Translations under genes and position numbers: made by a program
Shown here: positions 54,701-64,000 of the stretch, piece by piece
Layout: each line of letters opens with the position of its first letter
Position numbering within the stretch: position 1 is the stretch's first letter
Assembly (NCBI GenBank): GCA_964030785.1
Contig: OZ034966.1
Location: 7,669,152 to 7,733,151 of the forward strand
Length of the DNA stretch: 64,000 nt
DNA from: Siderastrea siderea
Taxonomy: Eukaryota; Cnidaria; Anthozoa; Scleractinia; Rhizangiidae
Reading direction: 5' to 3'
Notes under the pieces: generated by a model
What the model saw: the letters and a program-made list of their open reading frames with translations, nothing else
Told to the model about the DNA's origin: nothing
Database searches by the model: none

Positions 54701-57700
54701 ATAGATTTGAATTCATTTTAAATTTCTTCATGACTAAAGCTGTAGTTCAACCATTAAAAGCAGAAGTAATCCACTCTTTAAATAATTAATTGCAAACCAG
54801 CAACTGATGAGTTAAAAGGTATTTACCTTCACTGAAAAGCAGTATTTTGTTCCAAGAAAGAAATATTTTCCTTTTCTTAATTTATGCATGTTACGCTCAA
54901 GACGTTGAATAAACATTCAATGAAAACGGTGATGAAAAAACATCGAGGTATGTTATCGGCACTTACTTAAAAATGGCAAAAAGGGACTGAACACATCTTT
55001 CTGTTTTATTTTCTCGTATTTGTGTTGTTTTGTTACTAGAACCACGGCAAAATTGTATTGCTAAATGGCTTCTATTTAAACTGGCGCACTTCATGGTTTC
55101 ATCGACTGGACACTAAAGTTAGAACCATCTTGTGCATCTTAATAAGCAGAACCACAGGAAAGAACTGCTTGACAGCTTTCATGTAGTTAATGGCTACACT
55201 TTACGATTTTATCTACAGGTTACAATAAACGGCTGCACAAGGGCAAAATAACCTTCTACGACCTTATTTGAATAATCAATCTGTATCCAAAACATAATGG
55301 TTACAAAGCTTGAATGAATTGAAGAAGGCAAACCGTTAAAAATCTGAGAAAAAGAGGAGCTTAGACGTTTATTTCCAAAGAAGAAACTTGATCTAGTATT
55401 TCGACATTTCCGATTCATTCCATTCGTTCTTCGAATTTGAACAACGTTGTTGACTCAATAAAATTGAAACTTGTCGTTTTTCAGAATATTGTCTAACATC
55501 AATTACATGTTCTCAATCGGCTTTTTAATCCTTCCGAATGTTCGAGTCGGCTTTATGTAAATGTCATATTCCACTTTCGTTTAATGAGATCTGTGGAAGA
55601 CCAGAAAGCTTCCAGAATCGCTTTGACTGATCAGCCACAGAAATAGTACGTTCAGTAGACTCGCGCCATCTTGAATATCTCTTGTTATCTTGAACATTAC
55701 ACCATTTCCTATCGGATACCGTTGTACGATCATTTGCTACTATCTTCAATTTCAGTTACGTACAGCTATTTTGAAAATTGTTTGTGTCCCTTGAATGTTC
55801 CAGACATCAGAAGTCTACCACTAGAAGTCTACAGCTCACTTCTTCCATTTGTATTAAATTTCTCATACAACTCAGACTCCAAAATCAGCTTTCTGTTCGT
55901 CCATGATTGGAATTAACATTCAACACCACAATTCGACGTAGAAATCAGACCCTTTGAAGGAAAAAAATATTGCTTTCACTTTTAACAATGGCCACCCTAA
56001 GGCATGTACATAGGTTTTCGACAAATTGGAACTGTCAATTTTACTGCATTATCATTTTAAGCACATTTAATACCGATCAGTTAAATACTTTATGATAGAT
56101 TCTCTTCTCAGAACAAATTAAAACCCATTTCGTTTCCATACCGAAATATAGTATGTCAGTGAGGTTTTATTCCAAAAACCGTTATTAAAGAGGGCAAGCT
56201 TTGCAAATAATGTGTCTCATGTATTTAAAACTTCAAACACGTATATCAATTTTTACATGCGCTATGTAAGCGAACGTGAAACGTACACAAGTGAAAAACA
56301 ATTCAAATAGACAATTAACAGTATTTTGTAATATACATGTATACGATGTATGTCGCATGTGCTGGAAACAGACTATTTTAAATCATTAAAAGAAAAAAGT
56401 AAAAAGAACGAACGCTTAGAAAGAAGTTATGGGTCTTTCAACCGGAATTACCCTAGCCAAATCAGCGAAATAAGAACCACAATATTGTCCAAATAAAATT
56501 TGGGTTTCCGACCTTAGGAGGTGAATTTTTAATTAATGACAGATCTTGAAAGGTTTTCTCGAAGCTGCATGACCCAATAAAGAGGGTCAATTTATTACAT
56601 TGTGTCTACACAACAATTATTTGCCGCCACAATGATCTTCGTGTTTACACAACCGTGATGAAAGGAAACAAATGCTTTTGAAGAAAATTACAAAATCCCT
56701 ATCGTAAACATGATGTCTTCTTAGCCTGTCACAAAGAAAAGTCAAATAGCAAGGAGGATTTGTCTGTTCAGTTCTGCGCTGTGGTCTTGTGAAGAATAAG
56801 GTAATTGAAAATCCATAGCAATAAGTAATTGTCGTTGAATACAGCTGTCTGTTGATGTTCTTTGGGAATACTTTGAACAGAAAGTATCACACTTCATTCT
56901 CAGTTCCAACAATTTCCATATTATGATAAATGCCGACGCAAAATTTTTGTTTAATTTTGCCAAAGAAAAATACTATGCAGTAGATTTGTTGTTGTTTTTT
57001 TTATGCAAAATGGATGACTGTATAGCGATAATACACCATTGTAAATCTATTTTGAGTTTAATAGCTCTGTACAGCTGTAAACAAAAACTTCCATCCAGTC
57101 CAGTGGAAGAAAGGTGAGAACTTCGCTTTTGATACCAAATTTCTAGTCCCCATAACGAGACGCGAATCTTTCCTGTGAATAGTTTTCTTCGGTAGAGAGG
57201 AACTTGCTTGTTTATACCAAGGAAGAGATGAGGTATTTGGTAATATAAAGAACTATGTGACGGAGGGGAATATTACTATTGACGTTTTTGGCTACACTTG
57301 CGCTAATTAACTAAAATTGTGACAAACTAAAGTTCCAGAGAACTCGCAATGGGAGAGCAAGTTATTATAATTACTCTTCAGCGATTTTTCCAGAGGCAAG
57401 TATTGAAAGAAATGTTTTAAAGTTTTCAAATTACAATCGATTTCCATACTTGAACTATTTTTTTTTTTTACTTGTCATCAATTAGGCAAGAAGCATGTTG
57501 CACTTGTCGGTCTAACGTGCCGGAGAGTGGCTTTCCATTCTTGCCTGCGGTAGATAAAGTTTTTTGGAAATGCACCTAGCCCAGATATCATAAGTAAAGA
57601 AAGAGCATGAAAATATAGTTATCTTGCAAAGTTTGAAAGGAAGCGGATGGAAACTCGCTTCAAAATTTGCACTCAAAAGTAGTAGCATATGCAAAGCTTT

Positions 57701-58079
57701 GTATCACAACAGCCATACAAATATGTGTAATTTTTTTTCAAGTGGAAAACTTTCAGTCAATTCTTAACGAATCCCAGTCACATTTGTTTCATTTACTACA
57801 TGGCTTAGTCGCTATCAATACGTTTTATGCATTTGCTAGACTAAATTGTAATTTTCGATACATACATTTCTCAGCAAAGCAAAACAACTGACACAAACAG
57901 CCAGTTTCGTACAGCCGATGGATTTGGCAACTTAAAGCAATCCAAAAAATTTCATTCGACAGAAAAACTGTAAACTCAGTTATACGACTTTAAGAAAATT
58001 ATGAAGTTGTTTCTAAATAACAGATAAAAGGTATTGAATAAGGTACTAATCAGCTCGTATTTATTCATATTTTCTCCAG
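51764..58079. other. Intergenic DNA upstream of the GPCR gene
   Basis: No gene is supported; ORFs such as the one at 53621-53821 lack domains. A TTTC-rich stretch lies at 54000-54040. The acceptor at 58079 implies that a non-coding first exon of the GPCR lies somewhere here. Confidence 0.5.
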
Positions 58080-58292
58080 GATGATACCATTATTGTTTGC
58101 TGTCGTTGCTTTGGCCTTTGGCAGTTGTCAATCACGTGGCCAACACATGGAAGTCATGAATCTGTCTAGCTGGACCCAGTGCTCCTCGGTGTGTTGGTGT
58201 GCATCAGATAACCGTAGTCGAATTTACGCGCGCTGTTCCGTGAATAAGCTGGATGAAGTAGAATTCAACTTATCCAGAGAGCTTTATTCCTT
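58080..58292 (+). CDS. GPCR exon: signal peptide and LRRNT-like cap
   Basis: The acceptor tttctccag leaves one base before ATG at 58081, so an upstream untranslated exon is likely. MIPLLFAVVALAFGS is hydrophobic and followed by polar residues. The cysteine cluster CSSVCWC plus a later cysteine fits an N-terminal LRR cap. Donor CCTT|GTAAGT. Confidence 0.83.
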
Positions 58293-61200
58293 GTAAGTAG
58301 AGTGGAACAACGGACCGAAATATCGAACATGGACTTATTATATATTTAGTGTACAGACTGGTTCTATTTCTTCTCTAATTTGAAAGCGTTTCACACATAA
58401 TTTCAAGTTATAGACTTAAAAAGTAGTCAAATAATAATTAAAAGGGACACACAAAATATCTGAAATTGACAATCAACAGTTTATTCTCGTCTTTTGTTGG
58501 AGCGTTCCAATAAAAAACCGAGAAAATCCCCTCGCTCCCTTATTATTTCTTTGGAAGTGAAATCATACAATATCCACTTCACAGGCTGTATCAGTAGCAA
58601 TTTACTCCCAGAAGAATCAAATTTATGCGTTTTTGTTGTTGGTATTATTAACAAAGTCCACAATGTATTTTTGTCGTTCAGATCTCTTGCTAACAATGGA
58701 ATCAGAAATATACCGAAGGGAATCTTCAGGAAGTTCGAAAATCTTGAGTTCTTGTAAGTGAGCAATTTTCAACCCTTGAAATTTCAAAGACCGCGGACAG
58801 GCTATCCTCTTCCCCTCCAACCCATGCCTTTTGTTGCTATGAAACGTGCATCCAAAGCTTTTTTCTGAGATCCGAGAAGGAGATGACGAGCTTTAGAATA
58901 CTCATTAAAGCAAAAAATATAATCTGTCATACCTTATTGTTGCTAACAAACAAAAGTCACAATGTTTGGTGGTTTTTGCTCAGATAGAAATTGAAATTGA
59001 AATTGAAATAATAGTTATAAACTTTTAAAGTCCGCGCGGGTTTTGAAAAGAAATCTAATGATCCTAAAAATATACGAGTGCTTGGTCAAATATTCCAGAG
59101 GTCGCTGAAAACAGCAAATGTACTCATGTTTAGACAAGTAATACCACCTTCACAGAGTTATAAGAAATGCGTGGATAAAAGGGAAGTTCTCAAAAGATAC
59201 CAATGTTTGCCTTGGAAATAAAGGAAAATACCATTTCCCTTCTAACTAAAGTAAAAGGTCGTGTAAGGGTAGTACACACTTAGTTGTAATGTTGAAGTTA
59301 TTTTTATAGCCAAATCACGTTTTTTCCTTTAGATCTTTAGCGAACAACAGCATCGAAATTATCAACGATCACGCTTTTCAAGGGCTTAAGAATCTTCGTA
59401 CAATGTAAGTCAACCTTTAAATGTAAGTCTCTTTTGATAGGTAATTTATCTAAATTTGCTCGATATTCCAAACCACACCAATCGTCAAACTCAGCGTTTT
59501 TTTTTTGTTGTTGTTTTTTTTTTCTCGAGAGGTTCATTTTCATAATACCACGTAGTTTTCGCACAAAATCACTTTGAAAATCAGCTATCCGCTAACGGCA
59601 TTTTTATTGTTTAAAGAGGTTTGAGGGTCCTTATCTCGGGCTGGTGAGGACCTGTTGCAGCCGGAGTATCTATCTGGTATTTTGCCAGTATTTGTGAGCT
59701 TTTCAACAAATGACGTCGTAAGGTCGTAACTTGTAGTTATCGTACAGGTTTCGAAGCACCATGGGTGTTTGGAAGTTTACACGGGTTACAGTGGCAACGG
59801 GTTAACAGAAGCCCAAGCCCTTATGCCCTTATTCTGTTCCTATGTTTATTTTCTACTTCTGTTCAATCGGGAGAGGTTTGTTTTACTGGCAACCAGGTCA
59901 AAGCTATCACTGGTGGGCGGATCACTTAGGGTGGTGTCACCCAACGCACAAAGAACATTTTGGTCATTTCCACTGAACTGATACACAATTTCGGCCAGTT
60001 GGGCGACAACAACTCATATTTTCTCGTAGGACTGAAAAAATCGCGTTATTTTCAGTATTCACGTTATCACGTAATCACACAGGAGTCCAGAGATCTGATA
60101 GACTCTGACTCGGGATGAACGCTGGAAAGAGTGAATGAATGTAATCGACAAGCTTTTTCAACATCTTTCATTAACATCACGAGTTGATGACACTTGATTG
60201 ACACCACACACCTTCACTCGCGATCGAAGGAAGTTGGCATGTGCGCATTTAGCCTTAAACAGACGTAAAAGCGCATCACAATTGCACCTGCTATATATAC
60301 AACAGAAATTTTTTGCGAGTATCAATTTTTTGATTTTGCTTGTTTCTTTACAAACTGTAAATGCATTAAATAAGAACTTAATTCATATAAACACACCAAA
60401 TCGCAAATAGCTTAAGGGAAGAAAGTCGTCACCCGGAGAAAGGTTTCCCACGTTCACCAAAAACATTTCCAATCGTTCTGTACATCAGTTTAACCTTTTC
60501 GCACACTATATGAAAGTCCATTATTCTCTTTACGTTTTGATTTTTTAAGTTACCCTCATGAATTCTAACCAAATTTTTTGTTAAATTTTCTTCTCAAGAG
60601 ATCTTCAATTCAACAATATGAAGGAGTGGAAGGGTGATCCTTCTAACGACCTGCCCTTTCTGCAAGTTCTTAAAATGAATGGAAATAGGAACTGGATACC
60701 AAGTCAGAAGCTTCTTAATTTGCCCATGCTCAAAGAAGTTCAAGGAGTCACATGGAGTAGCCACTGCTACGCGTGTAACCTCATCAAGACATCTGAAAAC
60801 GAAACGTTCTTTAGTGATGATGAACCGGGAGATGCGGATGAAGAGAGCGGGGACGGATCTAGTGGTGAAGGCGAAAACGAGAACACGTGTCAAGTTACGT
60901 TAAAAGAGTTCTATTATTACCCTAAAGAAGTCAATTATGGTGTGTCAGAACGATTTGTAGAGCAAGGCTTCTCACCGCAGTGTTTCTGTGATCCCTACTC
61001 AGATTGCTTTAAAAACGACGTCGCCGTTACATTTTTGAGGCAGTTGTATTACGTTCCTCGGAAATTATTCCTTTCACAATATGCGCTAGGTGCATTAACA
61101 ATCTTTCTGAATCTTATTGTTCTTGTGGTTATTATCAGTTCAAGAATACTCAGAAAGAATACTTCTTTTATCTTGGTCGGCAGTATGGCATTAAGTGACC

Positions 61201-62156
61201 TCCTTATTGGCATATACAGTGTGGCGATCGCCAAACACAACTTATTCAGCAATTCAGATGAAGTTATCCCACGAGTTATAATGGAGAACGACTCCCCGAT
61301 TTGTAATTATATTGGCATGATATTTACCACTGGTCAAGTCACAGCCGTTGTTAACTCACTGCTATTGACTCTTGAAAGATACCTCGTCATAGTACACTTC
61401 CAGGGATGTCGCTGGAAGTTAAAAAAGGGAACATTATTGGTCGTGTTGTCTCTTGTATGGATAACAGCCGTTGTATTTGCAGGTTTGCCGCTTCTGGGTG
61501 TAAAATCATTGAAATACCACAAGTGGTTCCAGTGCACAATGCCTTTCCACACGGGAAAAGGTATCCTGGAAACTTCTGATGTCACTCTGAGCATTTCCGC
61601 CATATTTGTGTTTCTTTACTTGGTCAGTCTTGCACTGTACGTTTTGATCTTCTTTTACGTAAGAAAATCCAGTGTACAGTTCGGTATTAAACGTGAAGCA
61701 CGACTAGCAAGAAAAATCGCCACCCTAGTGTCCTCAAATTTCATCCTATTCACTTTGCCAACAGTGCTTCTTCTCGTGTACGTGTATTCTTTTTCGGATT
61801 TTCTACTCGATATGGTGAAATCTTTCTCGAGCATGCGCTCCTTTCTTATAGTTGGTGGATGGCTTCCGGTCACCTGCTTCAGCTTGAACTCACTGGTAAA
61901 TCCGTTTCTGTACCCGTTCAGGCACAGTCGATTCAAAAAAGAACTGCGCTCTTTTCGTGCACGGATTAGGATTGGCTTTAGTCATACCTTTCACCCAGTC
62001 GTGGTGACTGCGCAACAGCTGAGCTTGCGCACATCCGCTCTCAGCCAGCACATACGTCTTCAGTTCAATTCCTTCACAACCCGTCGCGACGGCCAAACCT
62101 CGGTACGAGTTGAGTTTCAGCTTCACCACCATCACGGACGAAGAGCCTCGGTTTGA
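58080..62156 (+). CDS. LGR-type class A GPCR with a short leucine-rich ectodomain (4 coding exons)
   Basis: Coding exons: 58081-58292, 58682-58753, 59333-59404 and 60599-62156, totalling 1914 nt or 637 residues plus stop. All introns share one phase. Residues 1-20 are a signal peptide; CSSVCWC is an LRRNT-like cap; two 24-residue LRRs lie on 72-nt exons (71-118) and a third continues into the last exon. HCYAC may be a C-terminal cap. An acidic hinge (about 191-215) and CFCDPYSDC precede seven helices from about 276. ERY (378-380) replaces DRY, ARKIATL marks TM6 and NPFLY (553-557) is NPxxY. C354 and C431 can form the usual disulphide. The family includes glycoprotein-hormone and relaxin receptors; the subtype is not resolved. 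Confidence 0.87.
58682..58753 (+). CDS. GPCR exon: leucine-rich repeat 1
   Basis: Exactly 72 nt, phase 2-2, encoding SLANNGIRNIPKGIFRKFEN and LEFL. The LxxNxI/IPxGxF pattern is a typical LRR. Acceptor gtcgttcag, donor TT|GTAAGT. Confidence 0.88.
59333..59404 (+). CDS. GPCR exon: leucine-rich repeat 2
   Basis: Exactly 72 nt, phase 2-2, encoding SLANNSIEIINDHAFQGLKN and LRT. Acceptor tttcctttag, donor AAT|GTAAGT. Confidence 0.88.
60599..62156 (+). CDS. GPCR exon: last LRR, hinge, seven-transmembrane domain and C-tail
   Basis: Acceptor cttctcaag gives frame continuity; the AG two bases later would shift the frame. The exon encodes DLQFNNMKEWK and a further LRR-like stretch, the acidic hinge, and an intronless seven-transmembrane region with about 80 residues of C-tail containing HHHH near the end. 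TGA at 62154-62156. A single-exon transmembrane region after small LRR exons is typical of LGR genes. Confidence 0.9.
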
Positions 62157-62161
62157 ATAAA
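62156..62161 (+). terminator. Candidate polyadenylation signal AATAAA overlapping the stop
   Basis: The first A is the last base of the TGA stop codon. It may not be the signal in use. Confidence 0.25.
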
Positions 62162-62383
62162 GATCATCAAACCGAGACTTTCACCTCTAAGTTCTCAAAT
62201 TCGTTTAATGATAAGATGCAAGGTAACAGTGGAATCTCTTTCCAAGGAAATATTTTAGCTTCGTACCCTGACAGGAGGGCGATGGGTTAAACAAGATGCT
62301 CTATCATAAACAAAATCGTACTTCCGCATTATTTGAGCATGTTTTACACCTTTCGGGTGGTGATAGCACGTTAATGAACGTAC

Positions 62384-62665
62384 TTGCCCCTTAACACAGT
62401 TACGCACGGAAAACACTCAATTCGATACCTAGGTCCAAGACTCTGTTGCAAGATACCAAGCAAGGACAGATCGGCTGCCAGTCTTAAGCAGTTTAAGACC
62501 CGGATACGCAGTCTTGATTTAGTAGTTTCTAGTTTTGACTCTATGCTAATTCGTTTTGCATTTTTAGATTGTATTTTAGAAAGTTAGGTGTCCTCTATTA
62601 GCAGTGGGAAATCCCCTCTGCTAGATTTTTGCTTGACACGTTAATAAAGTCATTATTATTAAAAA
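62384..62665 (+). mobile_element. LINE 3'-end fragment
   Basis: The peptide contains TVTHGKHSIRYLGPRLCCKI, then SLKQFKTRIRSLD, matching the end of reverse-transcriptase ORFs I know from coral LINEs. It is followed by TTAATAAAGTCATTATTATT, a poly-ATT tail. Same strand as the GPCR and about 230 nt after its stop. Confidence 0.7.
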
Positions 62666-64000
62666 TAAGACGTTAACTTCCAAATCTGACACAAAAATAA
62701 ACAAGTTAATATTGGATAGTACCAAAGTGTCTTAACTTTAAACCTAAATCAATTTTCCTTTAGGACTGTACAGGTTTCCTGGCGTGACGGCAAGGAATGC
62801 AGTTCGTAATACATAAAGCAGTTCATACTTATAGAGGTTTAATTAATAGCATAATTAATAATATCCAAAATATACAAGGTTCTAAATAAGCTTTTTTAGC
62901 CGAAAAAAATCAGTATAACTTCTTTCAATGTATAGACGCGAACAATAAATGTGCCATTTCCTAAATATTTTGTATAAAGAATACTCCTAACATTTTAAGA
63001 TAGACTTACAACTCAGTTATCTTGCAGTGCTTTGATATAAATCAAAATAAATTATAATTTGTAGACCCTAATTTTACCGTGTGTATACGACCGCTGTTTT
63101 GTTAAACAGTAAACAAATAAATCCTAATAAACAATCCACAGCTTACTACATTCAATTCAGTTAAGTGCAGTTGTCCTTGCTGAAGAATATTGAAATTAAG
63201 GGGCTTGGCTGTCACCTTCTAGTTTACGTAAGGATTCTATCAAGTGCAATGGCCACGTTAGTCTAACATAAGCGTCAAATCTCAGTTCAAAATTCAGGTT
63301 TTCACAGATTTAAGATAATCAAGAGAAACAAACCTCGGTCACCTTAGTGTAGGGGCCCGTTTCTCGAAACTACCGATAACTTTCCTGGCACGAAAACTAT
63401 TTTAGTTGCACAAGATTCTCCAGCAGCTATGCAATTTTTATCGATTTTGAAAGCAAGATTTCAATCTTTATAATTTCGTGAAGCATAACGCTAAGTTTGC
63501 GCCAATAATTACCATTAGCTGATAAATAAATGAGCTCGAAAAAATATTTACCGGGCCCGGAAAGTTATCGGGAGTTTTCGAGAAATGGGCCCCAGGGACG
63601 TCAGCCGTTTAACGTTCGGCCAGCTGCCTTTGGAAAGGGTTGCACCAGCTGGATATTTCCTCGACTTTCACGTGCAACTTCAGCCGGATGGACGCATGAA
63701 CCCCAAACTTCCATACTTCGCTCAAGTTGTTTTGAGAATAGGTCAGCTACAAAAGTAAAAATAAAGCCATCTTTCCAGCCAGTGAAATTCGCTACGTGGT
63801 TTTTCACATCCAAATCAAAACTGTTTTGTTGTGTAAACTCAACAATACCAACACGAAAGAAGAAAATAATGCCAGGAATGAATTATAGTTTTACCTTCTC
63901 GCCATGTGGAGAGCAAACTGTAAAGTTTAAGGAAGATTGCGTGAGATTGCGAGATTACGTGAGCCATGTGCCTATCTTCTCGTTGAATATAAATTTTAGC
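62666..64000. other. Non-coding end of window with one MITE
   Basis: AT-rich DNA without a supported gene up to 63351, then the MITE at 63352-63593. A minus-strand ORF at 63601-63813, possibly continuing open to about 63835, has no recognised domain. Confidence 0.5.
63352..63593. mobile_element. MITE with GGGGCCC termini
   Basis: Terminal inverted repeats: GGGGCCCGTTTCTCGAAACT at the left, complement of the right end GTTTTCGAGAAATGGGCCCC, each followed by a GATAACTTTCC-type block. There is no ORF. Confidence 0.8.

Noticed and set aside
59405..60598. Extra 72-nt LRR exons of the GPCR
   Set aside because: I looked for LRR-like peptides flanked by AG and GT in matching phase and found none convincing; short exons could still be missed by eye.
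63601..63813. Minus-strand ORF starting MDVKNHVANF
   Set aside because: The composition is protein-like, but no homology is recognised, no partner exon is in view and the window ends nearby.

Overview
The window is eukaryotic. Coding sequence sits in short exons with GT-AG introns, AT-rich non-coding DNA fills most of it, and transposon debris and simple repeats are abundant. Gene content (a giant YWTD/EGF receptor and an LRR-bearing class A GPCR) together with the repeat types (tRNA-like SINEs, short inverted-repeat elements, a non-LTR retrotransposon) suggests an anthozoan cnidarian, probably a stony coral. That assignment is inference from familiarity; no species marker is present.

Region 1 (1-3079) is repeat-rich sequence upstream of the first recognisable exon. 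No promoter, signal-peptide exon or EGF exon could be found there. Region 2 (3080-30971, + strand) is one large gene for an LDL-receptor-related (LRP-like) type I membrane protein. I assembled 24 exons whose phases agree throughout: 7091 nt, giving an open 2362-codon reading frame after two bases of a split codon, ending in TGA. The order is six YWTD beta-propellers, each made of two exons and followed by an EGF module, then a Ser/Thr/Pro-rich linker with a seventh EGF, a juxtamembrane SEA-like region with an RVKR furin-type site, one transmembrane helix, and a tail of about 185 residues with NPxY-type endocytosis signals. The 5' end may be incomplete. No LDL-receptor class A repeats and no PPPSP motifs are seen, so it is not a plain LRP5/6 Wnt co-receptor. 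Its introns hold a 2.1 kb pentanucleotide satellite, GATT and ACTG repeats, several MITE-like palindromes, and a degenerate LINE split by a 2.3 kb DNA element.

Region 3 (about 31-58 kb) is a gene-poor stretch of about 27 kb in which I support no gene. It contains two large fold-back structures (36155-38416 and 50101-51763), a GTGTT pentanucleotide array, a tRNA-like SINE and small MITEs. Region 4 (58080-62156, + strand) is a four-exon gene for an LGR-type GPCR of 637 residues: signal peptide, cysteine cap, about three leucine-rich repeats (two on 72-nt exons), acidic hinge and seven transmembrane helices. Region 5 (62157-64000) has a LINE 3'-end fragment, a MITE and unassigned sequence.

The two genes lie in the same direction about 27 kb apart. 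Both encode cell-surface receptors, but nothing in the sequence ties them to a shared pathway. All exon limits are read by eye from splice signals and frame continuity, without transcript evidence.
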